From Dyella_A sp035685805 (GTDB lineage: Bacteria > Pseudomonadota > Gammaproteobacteria > Xanthomonadales > Rhodanobacteraceae): a stretch of 64,000 bases of DNA. The notes beneath the pieces were generated by a model. That model was not told the origin of the DNA. It ran no database searches and was given only the letters and a program-made list of their open reading frames with translations. Every line of letters begins with the position of its first letter. Position 1 is the first letter of the stretch. Position numbers and translations under genes: made by a program. Positions 18,324 through 27,501 of the stretch are shown here, one piece after another. The DNA lies in assembly GCF_035685805.1 (NCBI RefSeq), contig NZ_DASSAB010000050.1, positions 1 through 64,000 of the forward strand. Reading direction: 5' to 3'.

Positions 18324-19291
18324 CGGCGGATCGGCCGCCACCATCGCTGCGTGATCGCCTCGTGCTGCGGGCGCAGCTGTACGCGCTGATTCGCCGCTTC
18401 TTCGCCGAACGCGACGTGCTGGAGGTGGAGACGCCCGTGCTCTCCGCCGCCGGCAACACCGATCCTAATATCGAAAGCTTCCATACCCGCTTCAGCGGCC
18501 ACGTCGACGCTGGCGCAGCGCAGCGCTGGCTGCGCACCTCGCCGGAATTCCCGCTCAAGCGCCTGCTCGCCGCTGGCGTGGGCGATTGCTACGAGCTGGG
18601 CCGTGTCTTCCGCAACGGCGAGGCGGGCGGTCGCCACAATCCCGAATTCACCATGCTGGAGTGGTATCGCGTCGGCTGGGACGATCGCCGCCTGACGGAC
18701 GAGACGGTGGCACTGGTGCAGCGGGCGCTGGCGCTGGTCGATCGCCGCGCCGAGGTGGCCGTGACCAGCTACCGCCAGCTGTTCCTGGACGCTCTGGGCA
18801 TCGATCCGCTGCGAGATCCGCTCGCCGTGCTGCAGGCACCGCTGGAGGAGTTCGGCATCGGGCCGGCCGGGCTGGAGCGCGACGACTGGCTCGATCTGCT
18901 GATGACCCATCGGCTGCAGCCGCACTTTCCGCGCGACCGCATCACGGTGGTCCGCGATTACCCGGCAAGCCAGTGCGCGCTGGCGAAAATCCGGCCCGGC
19001 ATGGTGCAGGTGGCCGAGCGCTTCGAGCTGTACCTGGGCCGTCACGAGCTGGCCAACGGCTACCACGAGCTCAACGACGCCGCCGAGCAGCGCCGGCGCT
19101 TCGAGCACGACAACGCCCGCCGGCGCGCCCGCGGGCTGCCCGAGGTGCCGCTGGACACGCGCCTGCTCGACACGCTCGCGGCACTGCCCGACTGCGCCGG
19201 CGTGGCGCTGGGCATCGAGCGCCTGCTGATGTGCCTGGCCGATACCGACGCCATTGCCGACGTGCTGGCCTTCGCCTTCGCCGAAGCCTGA
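18320..19291 (+). CDS. epmA: EF-P--(R)-beta-lysine ligase EpmA (PoxA/GenX)
   Basis: A class II lysyl-tRNA synthetase paralogue lacking the anticodon-binding domain; it attaches (R)-beta-lysine to a conserved Lys of elongation factor P. The 323-residue length fits EpmA (~325) rather than LysRS (~505). Motif 1 VEVETPVLSAAGNTDPNIESF, motif 2 GRVFRNGEAGGRHNPEFTMLEWYR and motif 3 GVALGIERLLMCLADT are intact. The GTG start at 18320 overlaps the ligA stop (GTGA), implying translational coupling. The partners efp and epmB are not in this window. Confidence 0.95.
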   Translation: MTADRPPPSLRDRLVLRAQLYALIRRFFAERDVLEVETPVLSAAGNTDPNIESFHTRFSGHVDAGAAQRWLRTSPEFPLKRLLAAGVGDCYELGRVFRNGEAGGRHNPEFTMLEWYRVGWDDRRLTDETVALVQRALALVDRRAEVAVTSYRQLFLDALGIDPLRDPLAVLQAPLEEFGIGPAGLERDDWLDLLMTHRLQPHFPRDRITVVRDYPASQCALAKIRPGMVQVAERFELYLGRHELANGYHELNDAAEQRRRFEHDNARRRARGLPEVPLDTRLLDTLAALPDCAGVALGIERLLMCLADTDAIADVLAFAFAEA

Positions 19292-19422
19292 GTAGCCGCA
19301 GCCGCGCATGCAGGGCCGCCCGAGGGCGCGGGTATACTCGACGGCGAGGCGTCGCTGCGGTGGCGCCGGGGAATGCCACGCAGCCAGCGTGTGCAGCGTC
19401 TGATGACCATCAGGGGGACATC

Positions 19423-21435
19423 GTGAGCAACACTTTCGTCAAAACGGCATGCCGCATCGGCACGCTGGTCGCATTGTTCTGGGCACCGTGGATGACGACG
19501 CAGGCAGCGGACGCCGCGGCCGCCACGCTGCCGGTGACCGACTTCGCCAGGAACGGCTCGTTGAGCCATCCGGCGCTGTCGCCGGACGGGCAGTATCTCG
19601 CCCTGTCGCTGCACAACGACCAGGCCAAGTGGGGCGAGCCGGACTATCAACTGGTGGTGCTGCACATGCCGGACCTGGCCTACGTCAGCCGGCTCGACAT
19701 GGTGCGCAGCTACCAGCCGGCGCAGATCGTGTGGGTGAACAACACCCGCATGGTGGTGCCACTGGCCTACACCAGCAGCGCACTCGAGGCGCCGCAGTCC
19801 ACTGGCGACATCATCGCGGTGAACTTCGATGGCAGCCAGAAGCAGACGCTCTACAGCCTGCGCCACCGCGGCACGCTGCAGGCGGGCCCGCACTCGATGG
19901 ACATGCCCAAGGGGTTCCCGTCGATCGCGGGGATGCCGTTTCCGCGCAATGGTCACGTCTACGTGCAGATGAGCGTGCTGCCGGAACGCAACGCGAACGG
20001 CGATTGGGACGCCCATCAGAGCCAGATCTACGACGTCGACAGCCTCAACGGCAAGCCTGCGCTGATCGGCAGCATCGACCGGGGCAGCATGTCCTTCGTG
20101 GTTCATGACGGAGTGGCCCGGGTTGCCTACGGCTCGAGCGATGCTCTGACAACCGATGTGTTCACCCGCGCCGACGCGTCGTCGCCATGGATCCGTCTCA
20201 GCGACGCAATTACCGGCAAGCACCTTACCCCGCTGGCGATCAGCCGCGACGGCCTGACGCTGTGGTCGCTCTTCAGCGATGACGGCGGCCCTGCGTCGCT
20301 GATGGAAAGCCGTCTCGACGGCACCGACCTGGTGACCCTGTCCAGCGACAAGTTCGGCTCGGTAAGCGACGTGCTGTGGGATACGCAGACGGGCAAGCCG
20401 TACGCCACCATATTCGAGGACGGCAAGCCGCACTTCGACTATCTCGACGACGGTGTGCACGCCAAGGTGCTCAAGGCGCTGAACGACAAGTTCGCCGACC
20501 ATGTGGTGACCATCGGCGGCATGACCGAGAACGGCAACCGCATGCTGGTGGTGGCGCAGAGCGACCGCGATCCCGGCAGCCTGGCGCTGTTCGACACCGA
20601 CACCATGAGCCTGCGCCCGCTGTTCCAGTTCGAGCCGTGGATCCACCCGGAGAAGATGGCCTCGCGCAAGCCGTTCCGCTTCAAGGCGAGCGACGGCCTG
20701 GAGCTGGACGGATATCTCACGCTCCCCAACGGCACCGACGGCAAGGCGCTGCCCACGATACTGCTGCCGCATGGCGGTCCGATCGGCCCTCGCGACGGCT
20801 GGACCTACGACACCGATGCACAGTTCCTGGCCAGCCGCGGCTATGCCGTGGTGCAGGTCAACTACCGCGGCTCGGGCGGGCGCGGGCCCGGGTTCGAGAA
20901 GGCCGGCTACACCCACTTCGGCGACCGCATCCAGCAAGACCTGCGGGAGGGCCTGGAGTGGGCGATCGCGCAGGGCTACGCGGACAAGAGCCGGCTGTGC
21001 GTCTACGGCGGCAGCTTCGGCGGATATTCCGCGCTGATGCAGCCGATCCTGGCGCCCGGGCTGTACAAGTGTGCGATCGACTATGCCGGCGTTTCCGACT
21101 GGAGCATCGGCTTCGAGCGCAGCGACACCTCGCACATGAAGCTCGGGCGCACGTACTTCGCCCAGGCCGTCGGCACCGAGGCCACCGCCAGGGCGATCTC
21201 GCCGCTCTACCAGCTGGACAAGTTCAACGTGCCGGTGCTGATCGCCCACGGCGAGGACGACCCGCGCGTGCCGTACCAGAACGCGACGCGCCTGCGCAGC
21301 GCGCTGGACAAGGCGAACAAGCCGTACGAGTGGTTGAGCAAGCCAAAGGAAGGACACGGCTTCTACGCGGAGGAAAACCGCGAGGACATGTACCGCCACA
21401 TGGAAGCGTTCCTGGGCAAGTACCTGGGCAAGTAG
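19423..21435 (+). CDS. Secreted S9 family peptidase (prolyl oligopeptidase family)
   Basis: A 670-residue exported serine peptidase. The GTG at 19423 follows a strong ribosome binding site (CAGGGGGACATC), and the first ~30 residues form a signal peptide ending near QAADA. A beta-propeller-like N-terminal domain (about 350 residues; LSPDGQYLALSLHN) precedes an alpha/beta-hydrolase domain. The nucleophile is Ser531 in GGSFGGYSA, the acid lies in HGEDDPRVP (residues 612-613), and the base is His645 in EGHGFY. It cleaves oligopeptides, often of acylaminoacyl or dipeptidyl type; the exact specificity is unknown. Monocistronic, closed by a convergent hairpin. Confidence 0.93.
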   Translation: MSNTFVKTACRIGTLVALFWAPWMTTQAADAAAATLPVTDFARNGSLSHPALSPDGQYLALSLHNDQAKWGEPDYQLVVLHMPDLAYVSRLDMVRSYQPAQIVWVNNTRMVVPLAYTSSALEAPQSTGDIIAVNFDGSQKQTLYSLRHRGTLQAGPHSMDMPKGFPSIAGMPFPRNGHVYVQMSVLPERNANGDWDAHQSQIYDVDSLNGKPALIGSIDRGSMSFVVHDGVARVAYGSSDALTTDVFTRADASSPWIRLSDAITGKHLTPLAISRDGLTLWSLFSDDGGPASLMESRLDGTDLVTLSSDKFGSVSDVLWDTQTGKPYATIFEDGKPHFDYLDDGVHAKVLKALNDKFADHVVTIGGMTENGNRMLVVAQSDRDPGSLALFDTDTMSLRPLFQFEPWIHPEKMASRKPFRFKASDGLELDGYLTLPNGTDGKALPTILLPHGGPIGPRDGWTYDTDAQFLASRGYAVVQVNYRGSGGRGPGFEKAGYTHFGDRIQQDLREGLEWAIAQGYADKSRLCVYGGSFGGYSALMQPILAPGLYKCAIDYAGVSDWSIGFERSDTSHMKLGRTYFAQAVGTEATARAISPLYQLDKFNVPVLIAHGEDDPRVPYQNATRLRSALDKANKPYEWLSKPKEGHGFYAEENREDMYRHMEAFLGKYLGK

Positions 21436-21454
21436 CCGCGTCCTGGCGAGGCAA

Positions 21455-21482
21455 AGCCGGCCGCCCCGCGGGGCGGCCGGCT
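21455..21482. terminator. Convergent hairpin between the S9 peptidase and DUF4785 genes
   Basis: A 13-bp perfect inverted repeat (21455-21467 against 21470-21482, core GCCGGCCGCCCC) with a minimal loop lies exactly between two converging genes. The T run is weak on both strands (TTTGCC on the minus side), so termination efficiency is uncertain, but stability and position support a bidirectional role. Confidence 0.65.
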
Positions 21483-21487
21483 GATTC

Positions 21488-22738
21488 CTACGGCTGGGCG
21501 AAACGCAGCGCCAGCGCCCTGCGCTCCACCGTGCTCACGGCCGGCTGGTCCTGCAGGCGCAGGTCGCGCAGCTCGTACGGTGCGCTGATACCGGCCAGGC
21601 TGGCGGGATCGAAATGCAGCACCAGCGCGCCGTCGCCCGGGGCGACCCAGGCAGCGGACTGCGCATACGCACCCGCAACCAGATGGCCATCGCCCCCGCG
21701 TCCGTAAAGCACGCCGGAGACGGCGAACCGGCTGCCGCTGGCGGCGATCAGTCCGAGCGTGATGTCGATGCCGCGATCGGCCGCGCGTCGGGTGCTCGCC
21801 AACCCGCTCAGGCGGGCGTCGGGCACTGCCACCGCAAACACGCTGGTGGTGTCGCGTCGCACGGCATGGCCCTGGCCGTCATCACCAACCGTGAAGCTGT
21901 GCAGCTCCCACAGGCCAGGCACGCCGCTGGCGTGCAGCGGAACCGCATCCACGCTGAAGTGGCCGGCCCCGTCGTCGCGGTAGTCGAGCACGGTGGTGGT
22001 GCCATCGGGCGAACGCAGGAAGCCGCCGGCCGCCTGCAGTGGCCGCGTCCGGTCGCCCTCGCGCAGGCTCACCTCCACGTGCAGGCGCTGGCCGAGCAGC
22101 AGGTCGTCCCGATCGGCCAGGGCGGTCACCGTCAGCGCACTGCGAGGCTCGAACACGTGCACCACGTAACGGCCGCTGGCGCCGGCGGCCTGCAGCCGCA
22201 CGGGACCGGCGCCCAGCTCGGGCCGCAACTGCATCACCAGCGAAGCTTCCGGCACGGTCATGCCAGTGGCGGCGAGCGTCCGCGCGCCGGCGACGGTGCG
22301 CGATGCGCGGGTGCCACTGAGCGTGTGGCCGCCGATGCGCAGCTGCACGCCGTCGGCCTGCAGGCGGCCACCGCGCACGTCACTCGGGCTGAGCCGGATC
22401 ACCGCGCCGGGTGCCGTCAGCGGCAGCTCCACGCCGCGCTGAAGTTCGGTGGCCGAGACATCCGTCCAGTACTCGCGGCTGGGACGGGCGAACGGTTGCG
22501 GCACCGGCTGCAGCGCCGAGCCGGCGGGCAGGGCCCAGCTGACGTGCACAGGGCGGCGCTCGATGCGCATGCGCGGCGCGCGTGCGTCCAGGCGACCTGC
22601 CGCCGCCGGCTCGCTGGCTAGCAGGTGCGTCGGCACCAGGTCACCGGCGGTCGCCGGAAGCATGGCGCGGTCATCGGCCCGGACTGGACCGGCAACCAGC
22701 AGGGCGAGCAGGCTGGCGAGAAGAATCTGCTTTTTCAT
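21488..22738 (-). CDS. DUF4785 domain secreted protein
   Basis: A 416-residue exported protein with signal peptide MKKQILLASLLALLVAGPVRA. The body resembles DUF4785 proteins: an N-terminal segment (PREYWTDVSATELQRGVELPLTAPGAVIRLSP), then beta-rich Ig-like modules (LTVTALADRDDLLLGQRLHVEVSLREGDRTRPLQ and FLRSPDGTTTVLDYRDDGAGHF). The function is not established. The start at 22738 is chosen because AGGGA lies 9 bp upstream; ATGs at 22747 and 22744 are alternatives and overlap the stop of the lipase gene. The overlap implies that both proteins are made together and possibly act on the same extracellular lipid or surface substrate. Confidence 0.8.
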   Translation of the reverse strand: MKKQILLASLLALLVAGPVRADDRAMLPATAGDLVPTHLLASEPAAAGRLDARAPRMRIERRPVHVSWALPAGSALQPVPQPFARPSREYWTDVSATELQRGVELPLTAPGAVIRLSPSDVRGGRLQADGVQLRIGGHTLSGTRASRTVAGARTLAATGMTVPEASLVMQLRPELGAGPVRLQAAGASGRYVVHVFEPRSALTVTALADRDDLLLGQRLHVEVSLREGDRTRPLQAAGGFLRSPDGTTTVLDYRDDGAGHFSVDAVPLHASGVPGLWELHSFTVGDDGQGHAVRRDTTSVFAVAVPDARLSGLASTRRAADRGIDITLGLIAASGSRFAVSGVLYGRGGDGHLVAGAYAQSAAWVAPGDGALVLHFDPASLAGISAPYELRDLRLQDQPAVSTVERRALALRFAQP

Positions 22739-22743
22739 GGTCA

Positions 22744-23601
22744 TCATTCCCTGATGTCGTTGGCGAGGATCGACGACAGCCCGAAGCAGGCCCGGCGACT
22801 CTGGTTGTGGTTCAGTACCGCGCCGCCGCTGGTGCGGCTCCTGTCCTTGAACCACAACGTGCCGGCGGCTTGCGCGCTGGAGCACTCGATGAATCCGTCG
22901 GAGCAGCTGCTCAGCCAGTTCTGCGTGATCTCCAGGCCGACACTCTGGGTATAACCGCCGCAGTACGCCTGGCTGCTCCAGATCGCCGACACCACGTCGC
23001 TGCCGACCACATCCCGGAAGGCCACCGGCAGGGCGGGGCGACCGCCGGTGCCGAGCAGGTACTGCTGGTTGTATGTGGCCATCCAACCGAGCTGCTGCTG
23101 TCGCACCGCGTCGCTCTTGTAGCCGAGCAGCCAGCCCAGCGAGGTCTCGAAGACGTTGCCGGCGATCGCCGCGTCCGCCAGCGGCGTACCGGCACTGGAG
23201 GGAGCGATCGCGTCGACCTTGACGATCCGCCGGATGATCTCCGGATAGCGCGCGTCCCAGGTCGGGTTGGACAGGATCCAGCGCATCACGTTGCCGCCGT
23301 TGGAGTGCGTGATGACGATCAGCCGATCGATGTTCCGGTTCTGGATGAAGTTGGTGAGCTGCCCGGCGAGGCATCCGGCTGCCCGGTCGTCCCACATGTA
23401 CTGCTCGAAATCACAGTTCACCACCAGCAGGTTGTTGCGGTCGGCGAGCCCGTTGCGGATGCCCTCGACCATGTCTGCCTGCCAGTAATCGCCATAGGCG
23501 TTGGTCTGTTTGCCGGTGCCATGAACCAGCGCCACTCCCGTGGCGGCGTGCACCGTCGCGCTGGCTGCAGCCAGCATCCCCATCAGCATCATGCGTTGCA
23601 T
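22744..23601 (-). CDS. Secreted triacylglycerol lipase/esterase-like alpha/beta hydrolase
   Basis: A 285-residue exported hydrolase. ATG 23601 has a good ribosome binding site (GGGAGA) and gives a signal peptide ending near TVHAATG. The strand GVALVHGTGKQTNAYGDYW supplies the oxyanion-hole HG motif, and the nucleophile elbow is VITHSNGGN, a GxSxG variant with Thr in place of the first Gly. Cysteine pairs in the C-terminal half (YCGGYTQ, SCSDGFIECSS, ACFG) suggest disulfide-stabilised folding outside the cytoplasm. The substrate is unknown; the arrangement resembles secreted lipases. The stop codon overlaps the first ATG of the DUF4785 gene. Confidence 0.8.
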   Translation of the reverse strand: MQRMMLMGMLAAASATVHAATGVALVHGTGKQTNAYGDYWQADMVEGIRNGLADRNNLLVVNCDFEQYMWDDRAAGCLAGQLTNFIQNRNIDRLIVITHSNGGNVMRWILSNPTWDARYPEIIRRIVKVDAIAPSSAGTPLADAAIAGNVFETSLGWLLGYKSDAVRQQQLGWMATYNQQYLLGTGGRPALPVAFRDVVGSDVVSAIWSSQAYCGGYTQSVGLEITQNWLSSCSDGFIECSSAQAAGTLWFKDRSRTSGGAVLNHNQSRRACFGLSSILANDIRE

Positions 23602-23875
23602 GGTGTGTCTCCCTCGTGGCGGCCGCGGCCGCGTGCGGGGTCCGCCGGCAGCGCACGAGGCGTTCCACCCTCCATGGCATGGCAGCGTGACCTTCCCTGA
23701 GTGCCGCCCCCTCGGCACGGCGTGCACCGCCCGGCTCCCCTCGACCATGCGGTGGCGGATGGAATGTAGCAGCGCCTCCGGCGCGGGTCTTGACGCGCTG
23801 CAGCTGGCGCGGCGTCGCGGCGGACGTGGCCGTGGGCTATCGTGTCGCCCCCTGTTCTGCTGGCGTTGTCACCGC

Positions 23876-25183
23876 ATGACCACCACGGCCCCCGCAGCCG
23901 CCACACGCACCGACAGGCTCGGCCGGCGTGACGTGCGCACGCTCATGCTCGCCGCGCTGGGCGGCGCGCTCGAGTTTTACGACTTCGTCGTGTTCGTGTT
24001 CTTCGCGCTGCCGCTGAGCGAGCTGTTCTTCCCGCCCGGCACCGCCCCTTGGCTGGCGCAGTTGCAGGTCTACGGCATCTTCGCGGCCGGCTATCTGGCG
24101 AGGCCGCTCGGCGGCATCGTGATGGCGCACTACGGCGACACGCTGGGGCGCAAGCGCATGTTCACGCTCAGCGTGTTCCTGATGGCGCTGCCCACCCTGT
24201 GCATCGGCCTGCTGCCGGTGTATGCGCAAGTGGGCGTGCTGGCGCCCTGCTTGTTGCTCGCGCTGCGCGTGCTGCAGGGCATCGCAGTGGGCGGCGAGGT
24301 GCCGGGTGCGTGGGTGTTCGTGGCCGAGCACGTGCCGCCACAACGCATCGGTGTGGCCTGCGCGAGCCTGACCTCCGGGCTCACCATCGGCATCCTGATC
24401 GGCTCACTGGTGGCCTCGGCGCTGAACCAGCGGCTGCCGCCTGACGCGTTCATGGCGTGGGGCTGGCGGGTGCCGTTCCTGGCCGGCGGCGCGTTCGGTT
24501 TCATCGCTGTGTGGCTGCGGCGCTGGCTCAGCGAGACGCCGGTGTTCCAGGCAATGCATGCGCGCCGGGAGTTGACGGCGGACCTGCCGTTGCGGCGGGT
24601 GCTGGTGGCGCATCGTCCGGCCGTGCTGCGCTGCATGCTGGTGACGTGGATGCTGACCGCGGCGATCGTGGTGGTGATCCTGATGACGCCCAGCCTGGTG
24701 CAGTCGGTGTTCCACCTGCCCAGGGCGAGGGCGTTGCACGGCAACAATCTGGCGTCGCTGGCGCTGGCGGTCGGATGCCTGGCCTTCGGCTGGCTGGCCG
24801 ACCGGGCAGGGTATGCGCGCGCATTGATGCTGGGCGCGTTGGGAGTGGCCGCGAGCGTGCTGGTGCTGTACCTCGATCTGCGTGCGGGGGCGGCCTATTT
24901 CGACATGCTTTACACGCTGGCCGGGTTCGCGGTGGGCGCCGTCGCGGTGGTGCCTGCGGTGATGGTGACGGCGTTCCCGCCAGCGGTGCGTTTTTCCGGC
25001 CTGTCGTTCTCGTACAACGTGGCCTACGCCGTGTTCGGCGGCCTCACCCCGCCATTGATCGCGGCGATGATCCGGGGGATGGGCGTGCTCGCGCCGGCCT
25101 ACTACGTGGCGTTCACCGGTGCGATTGCGATGGGTGTTGCGCTGCGGCTGCTCCTGACGGGCCGGCGCGCCGACCCGGCCTGA
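23876..25183 (+). CDS. MFS transporter, metabolite:H+ symporter (MHS) family
   Basis: A 435-residue inner-membrane transporter with 12 predicted helices. Family signs are GGALEFYDFVVFVFFALPLSELFFP in helix 1, RPLGGIVMAHYGDTLGRKRMFTLSV in the helix 2-3 loop, and RVLQGIAVGGEVPGAWVFVAEHVP before helix 5, as in ProP, ShiA and KgtP. Substrates in the family are dicarboxylates, betaines or shikimate; the one here cannot be told. ATG 23876 has only a modest ribosome binding site but starts at the family-typical position. It is divergent from the lipase gene; a small inverted repeat at its 3' end (25173-25196) may terminate transcription. Confidence 0.9.
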   Translation: MTTTAPAAATRTDRLGRRDVRTLMLAALGGALEFYDFVVFVFFALPLSELFFPPGTAPWLAQLQVYGIFAAGYLARPLGGIVMAHYGDTLGRKRMFTLSVFLMALPTLCIGLLPVYAQVGVLAPCLLLALRVLQGIAVGGEVPGAWVFVAEHVPPQRIGVACASLTSGLTIGILIGSLVASALNQRLPPDAFMAWGWRVPFLAGGAFGFIAVWLRRWLSETPVFQAMHARRELTADLPLRRVLVAHRPAVLRCMLVTWMLTAAIVVVILMTPSLVQSVFHLPRARALHGNNLASLALAVGCLAFGWLADRAGYARALMLGALGVAASVLVLYLDLRAGAAYFDMLYTLAGFAVGAVAVVPAVMVTAFPPAVRFSGLSFSYNVAYAVFGGLTPPLIAAMIRGMGVLAPAYYVAFTGAIAMGVALRLLLTGRRADPA

Positions 25184-25198
25184 GCCCGGGCCGGGTGT

Positions 25199-25885
25199 TC
25201 AGAACTCCAGCTCCTGCGCAGCGCACAGATAGTCGACCAGCGGCGCGACGCGACGGTAGGTCTCCACCAAGGTCGGCAGCAGGCGCGGGGAGCAAGCCAT
25301 CGCTTCGTCGAAGTGCTCGCCCACGGCGAAGTCCTTGCGCTTGAGGTCGTCGATCAGTTCGTGCGCCGGGTCGTAGCCCCGCGGCGGGCGCGTCAGTGAT
25401 TCGCCCCAGAAGGTGAAGCGCTCGCGGAACGCCTTGCTCTGCACCGCTTTCTTCCATGCGGCGGGATTGTCGGCGATGAAGGCGCGGATGCGCTTGAGGT
25501 CGTCCGGCTCCGGGTGCCACATGCCACCGCCGGCGAAGCATTCGCCCGGCTGGATCTGCACATAGAACGAGGGCGCGGCGATTTCGTGCCGCCGCTCGTG
25601 GAAGAAGCGCGCGCCCTGCCACGACTTGTACGGCTGCTTGTTGTGCGAGAAACGCGTGTCGCGGTGGATGCGGAACAGCGAGCCGCCGGTCTTGCGCGGG
25701 TCGGCCCGGTAGTGCGGGCTGATCTTCGCCAGCGGGGCCTGCAGGTCGCCGATCAAGGCAAGGAATGGCTCGCGCACGTGCTGCTCGTAGTCGTGCTTGT
25801 GCTCGTGGAACCACTCGCGGCTGTTGTTGCGCTCCAGTGCGCGCAGGAAACGGAACGTGGCGGGCGTGAAGTAGGCGGTGGGCAT
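25199..25885 (-). CDS. DUF2461 / TIGR02453 family protein
   Basis: A 228-residue cytosolic protein with the conserved opening YFTPATFRFLRALERNNSREWFHEHKHDYEQ, the central KISPHYRADPRKTGGSLFRIHRDTRFSHNKQPYKSW and the FYVQIQPGECFAGGGMW strand of DUF2461. The family is widespread but functionally uncharacterised. The ATG at 25885 is used because homology begins right there and the upstream in-frame sequence looks unconserved. It lies 107 bp downstream of the sbcB stop on the same strand and could be co-transcribed with it. Confidence 0.85.
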   Translation of the reverse strand: MPTAYFTPATFRFLRALERNNSREWFHEHKHDYEQHVREPFLALIGDLQAPLAKISPHYRADPRKTGGSLFRIHRDTRFSHNKQPYKSWQGARFFHERRHEIAAPSFYVQIQPGECFAGGGMWHPEPDDLKRIRAFIADNPAAWKKAVQSKAFRERFTFWGESLTRPPRGYDPAHELIDDLKRKDFAVGEHFDEAMACSPRLLPTLVETYRRVAPLVDYLCAAQELEF

Positions 25886-25992
25886 GTCGGCTCGGAACAC
25901 TGGGGCGATGGGAAGTGGAAAAGATGCGGGTGCGCGCTGGGCGCGCAAGGCCGGATCGACTTGGTCGGCCTGGTGCAGGCGCCCAGGTTGCG

Positions 25993-27438
25993 TCAGGCAA
26001 GTGGGGTGAGCTCGGCCTGGAGCTCGCGGCCCCATGCCTCCAGCTGGTCGAGCAGCGCCCGCCGGTCGGCCAGCGATGGATCGCTGCGCAACGTGTCGAG
26101 CCGGGCGAAATAGTCGTCGAGCGTCAGCCCGGTGAGCGTGGTCGGGCGGGTCAGCCGGTCGCGGCGGAAGGCGTCCCAGCGTTCGCGCTCCGGCGCGTCG
26201 AGCGTGTGCGGCCAGTTGCGCGCCCGGTAGCGGAACAGCAACGTGGCGTAGCGCGGATCGCGGAAGACAAACGGGCGACTGGCGAGCCCTTCGGGCGGCG
26301 TGCCGCGCACGTCCGCCAGCAGGCGCTTGTCGGCATCGGGCAGAAACCCGTCATACAACGCCAGCTCCGGATCCTCGGCCGGTGGCATGGCGGCGGCATG
26401 GCGGAATATTCGCTGCACTTTCTCGCGCAGGCCGGGCGCCTCGCGCAGCGTGTCGGCATGAGCGAGGCAGCGCCCGGGATCAAGCTGGAGTCGCGCCAGG
26501 TCGGCGCCGCCGAGCACCGAGAGCGGCGCCAGCGCGGGGGCGCGGTTCGCCCGCACGGTACGCAGCGCGATGCGCTCGATGCCTTCGGGGAGATCGGCGC
26601 GGGCGGTGAACACGCGATCGGCGATATCGTCCTCGTCCAGCGCGAGCAGTTCGGACGGGTCGAAGCGCAGGTCGTAGACGATCACTTCGCCGGGCCGCGC
26701 GGGATGCAGCGCCAGCGGCGCGACCAGCGTCAGGCAGTGCTGGCTGGCGGGATAACGCGATGACACATGCACCAGCGGCGTCATCGCCGCCACGTCGAGC
26801 AATTCGAACACGCGCTGCTTGCGTCGCAGCGCGAAGTGCCAGTCCCACAGCCGCGGCTGCCGCACGCGGATCAACCGGGCCAGGTCGATCAGTGCGTGCA
26901 CGTCCGACAGCGCATCGTGCGCGCGCTCCTGTTGCAGATGGTTGGCACGGGCCAGGTGCTCCAGCTTGAAGCTCGGCGCGCCGTCTTCGCGCAGTGGCCA
27001 TGTGATGCCCTCTGGTCGCAGTGCCTCGCACATGCGTACCAGGTCGATCAGATCCCAACGGGAGTTGCCGTTTTCCCACTCGCGCGCGTAAGGGTCGTGG
27101 AAGTTGCGGTAGAGCATCTGCCGGGTGAACTCGTCATCGAAGCGCAGCGAGTTGTAGCCCACGCCGCAGGTGCCCGGCTCGGCCAGCTGCTCGTGAACGC
27201 GCGCGGCGAACTCGGCTTCTATCAGCCCTTCGCGCTCGGCCTGCTGCGGCGTGATGCCGGTGACCAGGCAGGCTTCCGGGTGCGGCGGCATCTCGCGCGG
27301 CGGCCGGCCGAAAAACATCACCGGCTCGCCGATGATCTCCAGCTCCATCGTGGTGCGGATGCCGGCGAACTGCACCGGCCGGTCGCGCCGGGAGTCGGCG
27401 CCGAAGGTTTCGTAGTCGTGCCAGAAAAAGGTCTGCAT
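25993..27438 (-). CDS. sbcB: Exodeoxyribonuclease I
   Basis: Processive 3'-5' single-strand DNA exonuclease used in recombination and mismatch repair. The 481-residue product has the DEDDh exonuclease domain: Exo I FFWHDYETFG (Asp, Glu), Exo II GYNSLRFDDEFTRQMLYRNF, and Exo III HLQQERAHDALSDVHALI (His, Asp). The SH3-like and C-terminal domains follow, giving the 'C'-shaped fold of E. coli ExoI (475 residues). The ATG at 27438 is preferred over an adjacent GTG. It is divergent from orn, another DEDDh exonuclease, with 63 bp between them. Confidence 0.95.
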   Translation of the reverse strand: MQTFFWHDYETFGADSRRDRPVQFAGIRTTMELEIIGEPVMFFGRPPREMPPHPEACLVTGITPQQAEREGLIEAEFAARVHEQLAEPGTCGVGYNSLRFDDEFTRQMLYRNFHDPYAREWENGNSRWDLIDLVRMCEALRPEGITWPLREDGAPSFKLEHLARANHLQQERAHDALSDVHALIDLARLIRVRQPRLWDWHFALRRKQRVFELLDVAAMTPLVHVSSRYPASQHCLTLVAPLALHPARPGEVIVYDLRFDPSELLALDEDDIADRVFTARADLPEGIERIALRTVRANRAPALAPLSVLGGADLARLQLDPGRCLAHADTLREAPGLREKVQRIFRHAAAMPPAEDPELALYDGFLPDADKRLLADVRGTPPEGLASRPFVFRDPRYATLLFRYRARNWPHTLDAPERERWDAFRRDRLTRPTTLTGLTLDDYFARLDTLRSDPSLADRRALLDQLEAWGRELQAELTPLA

Positions 27439-27501
27439 CACCGGATGATCGCATGGTGCTCATCGGCCCTGCTGGTAGACTCCGCCGGCCCAGGAGGACG
27501 C

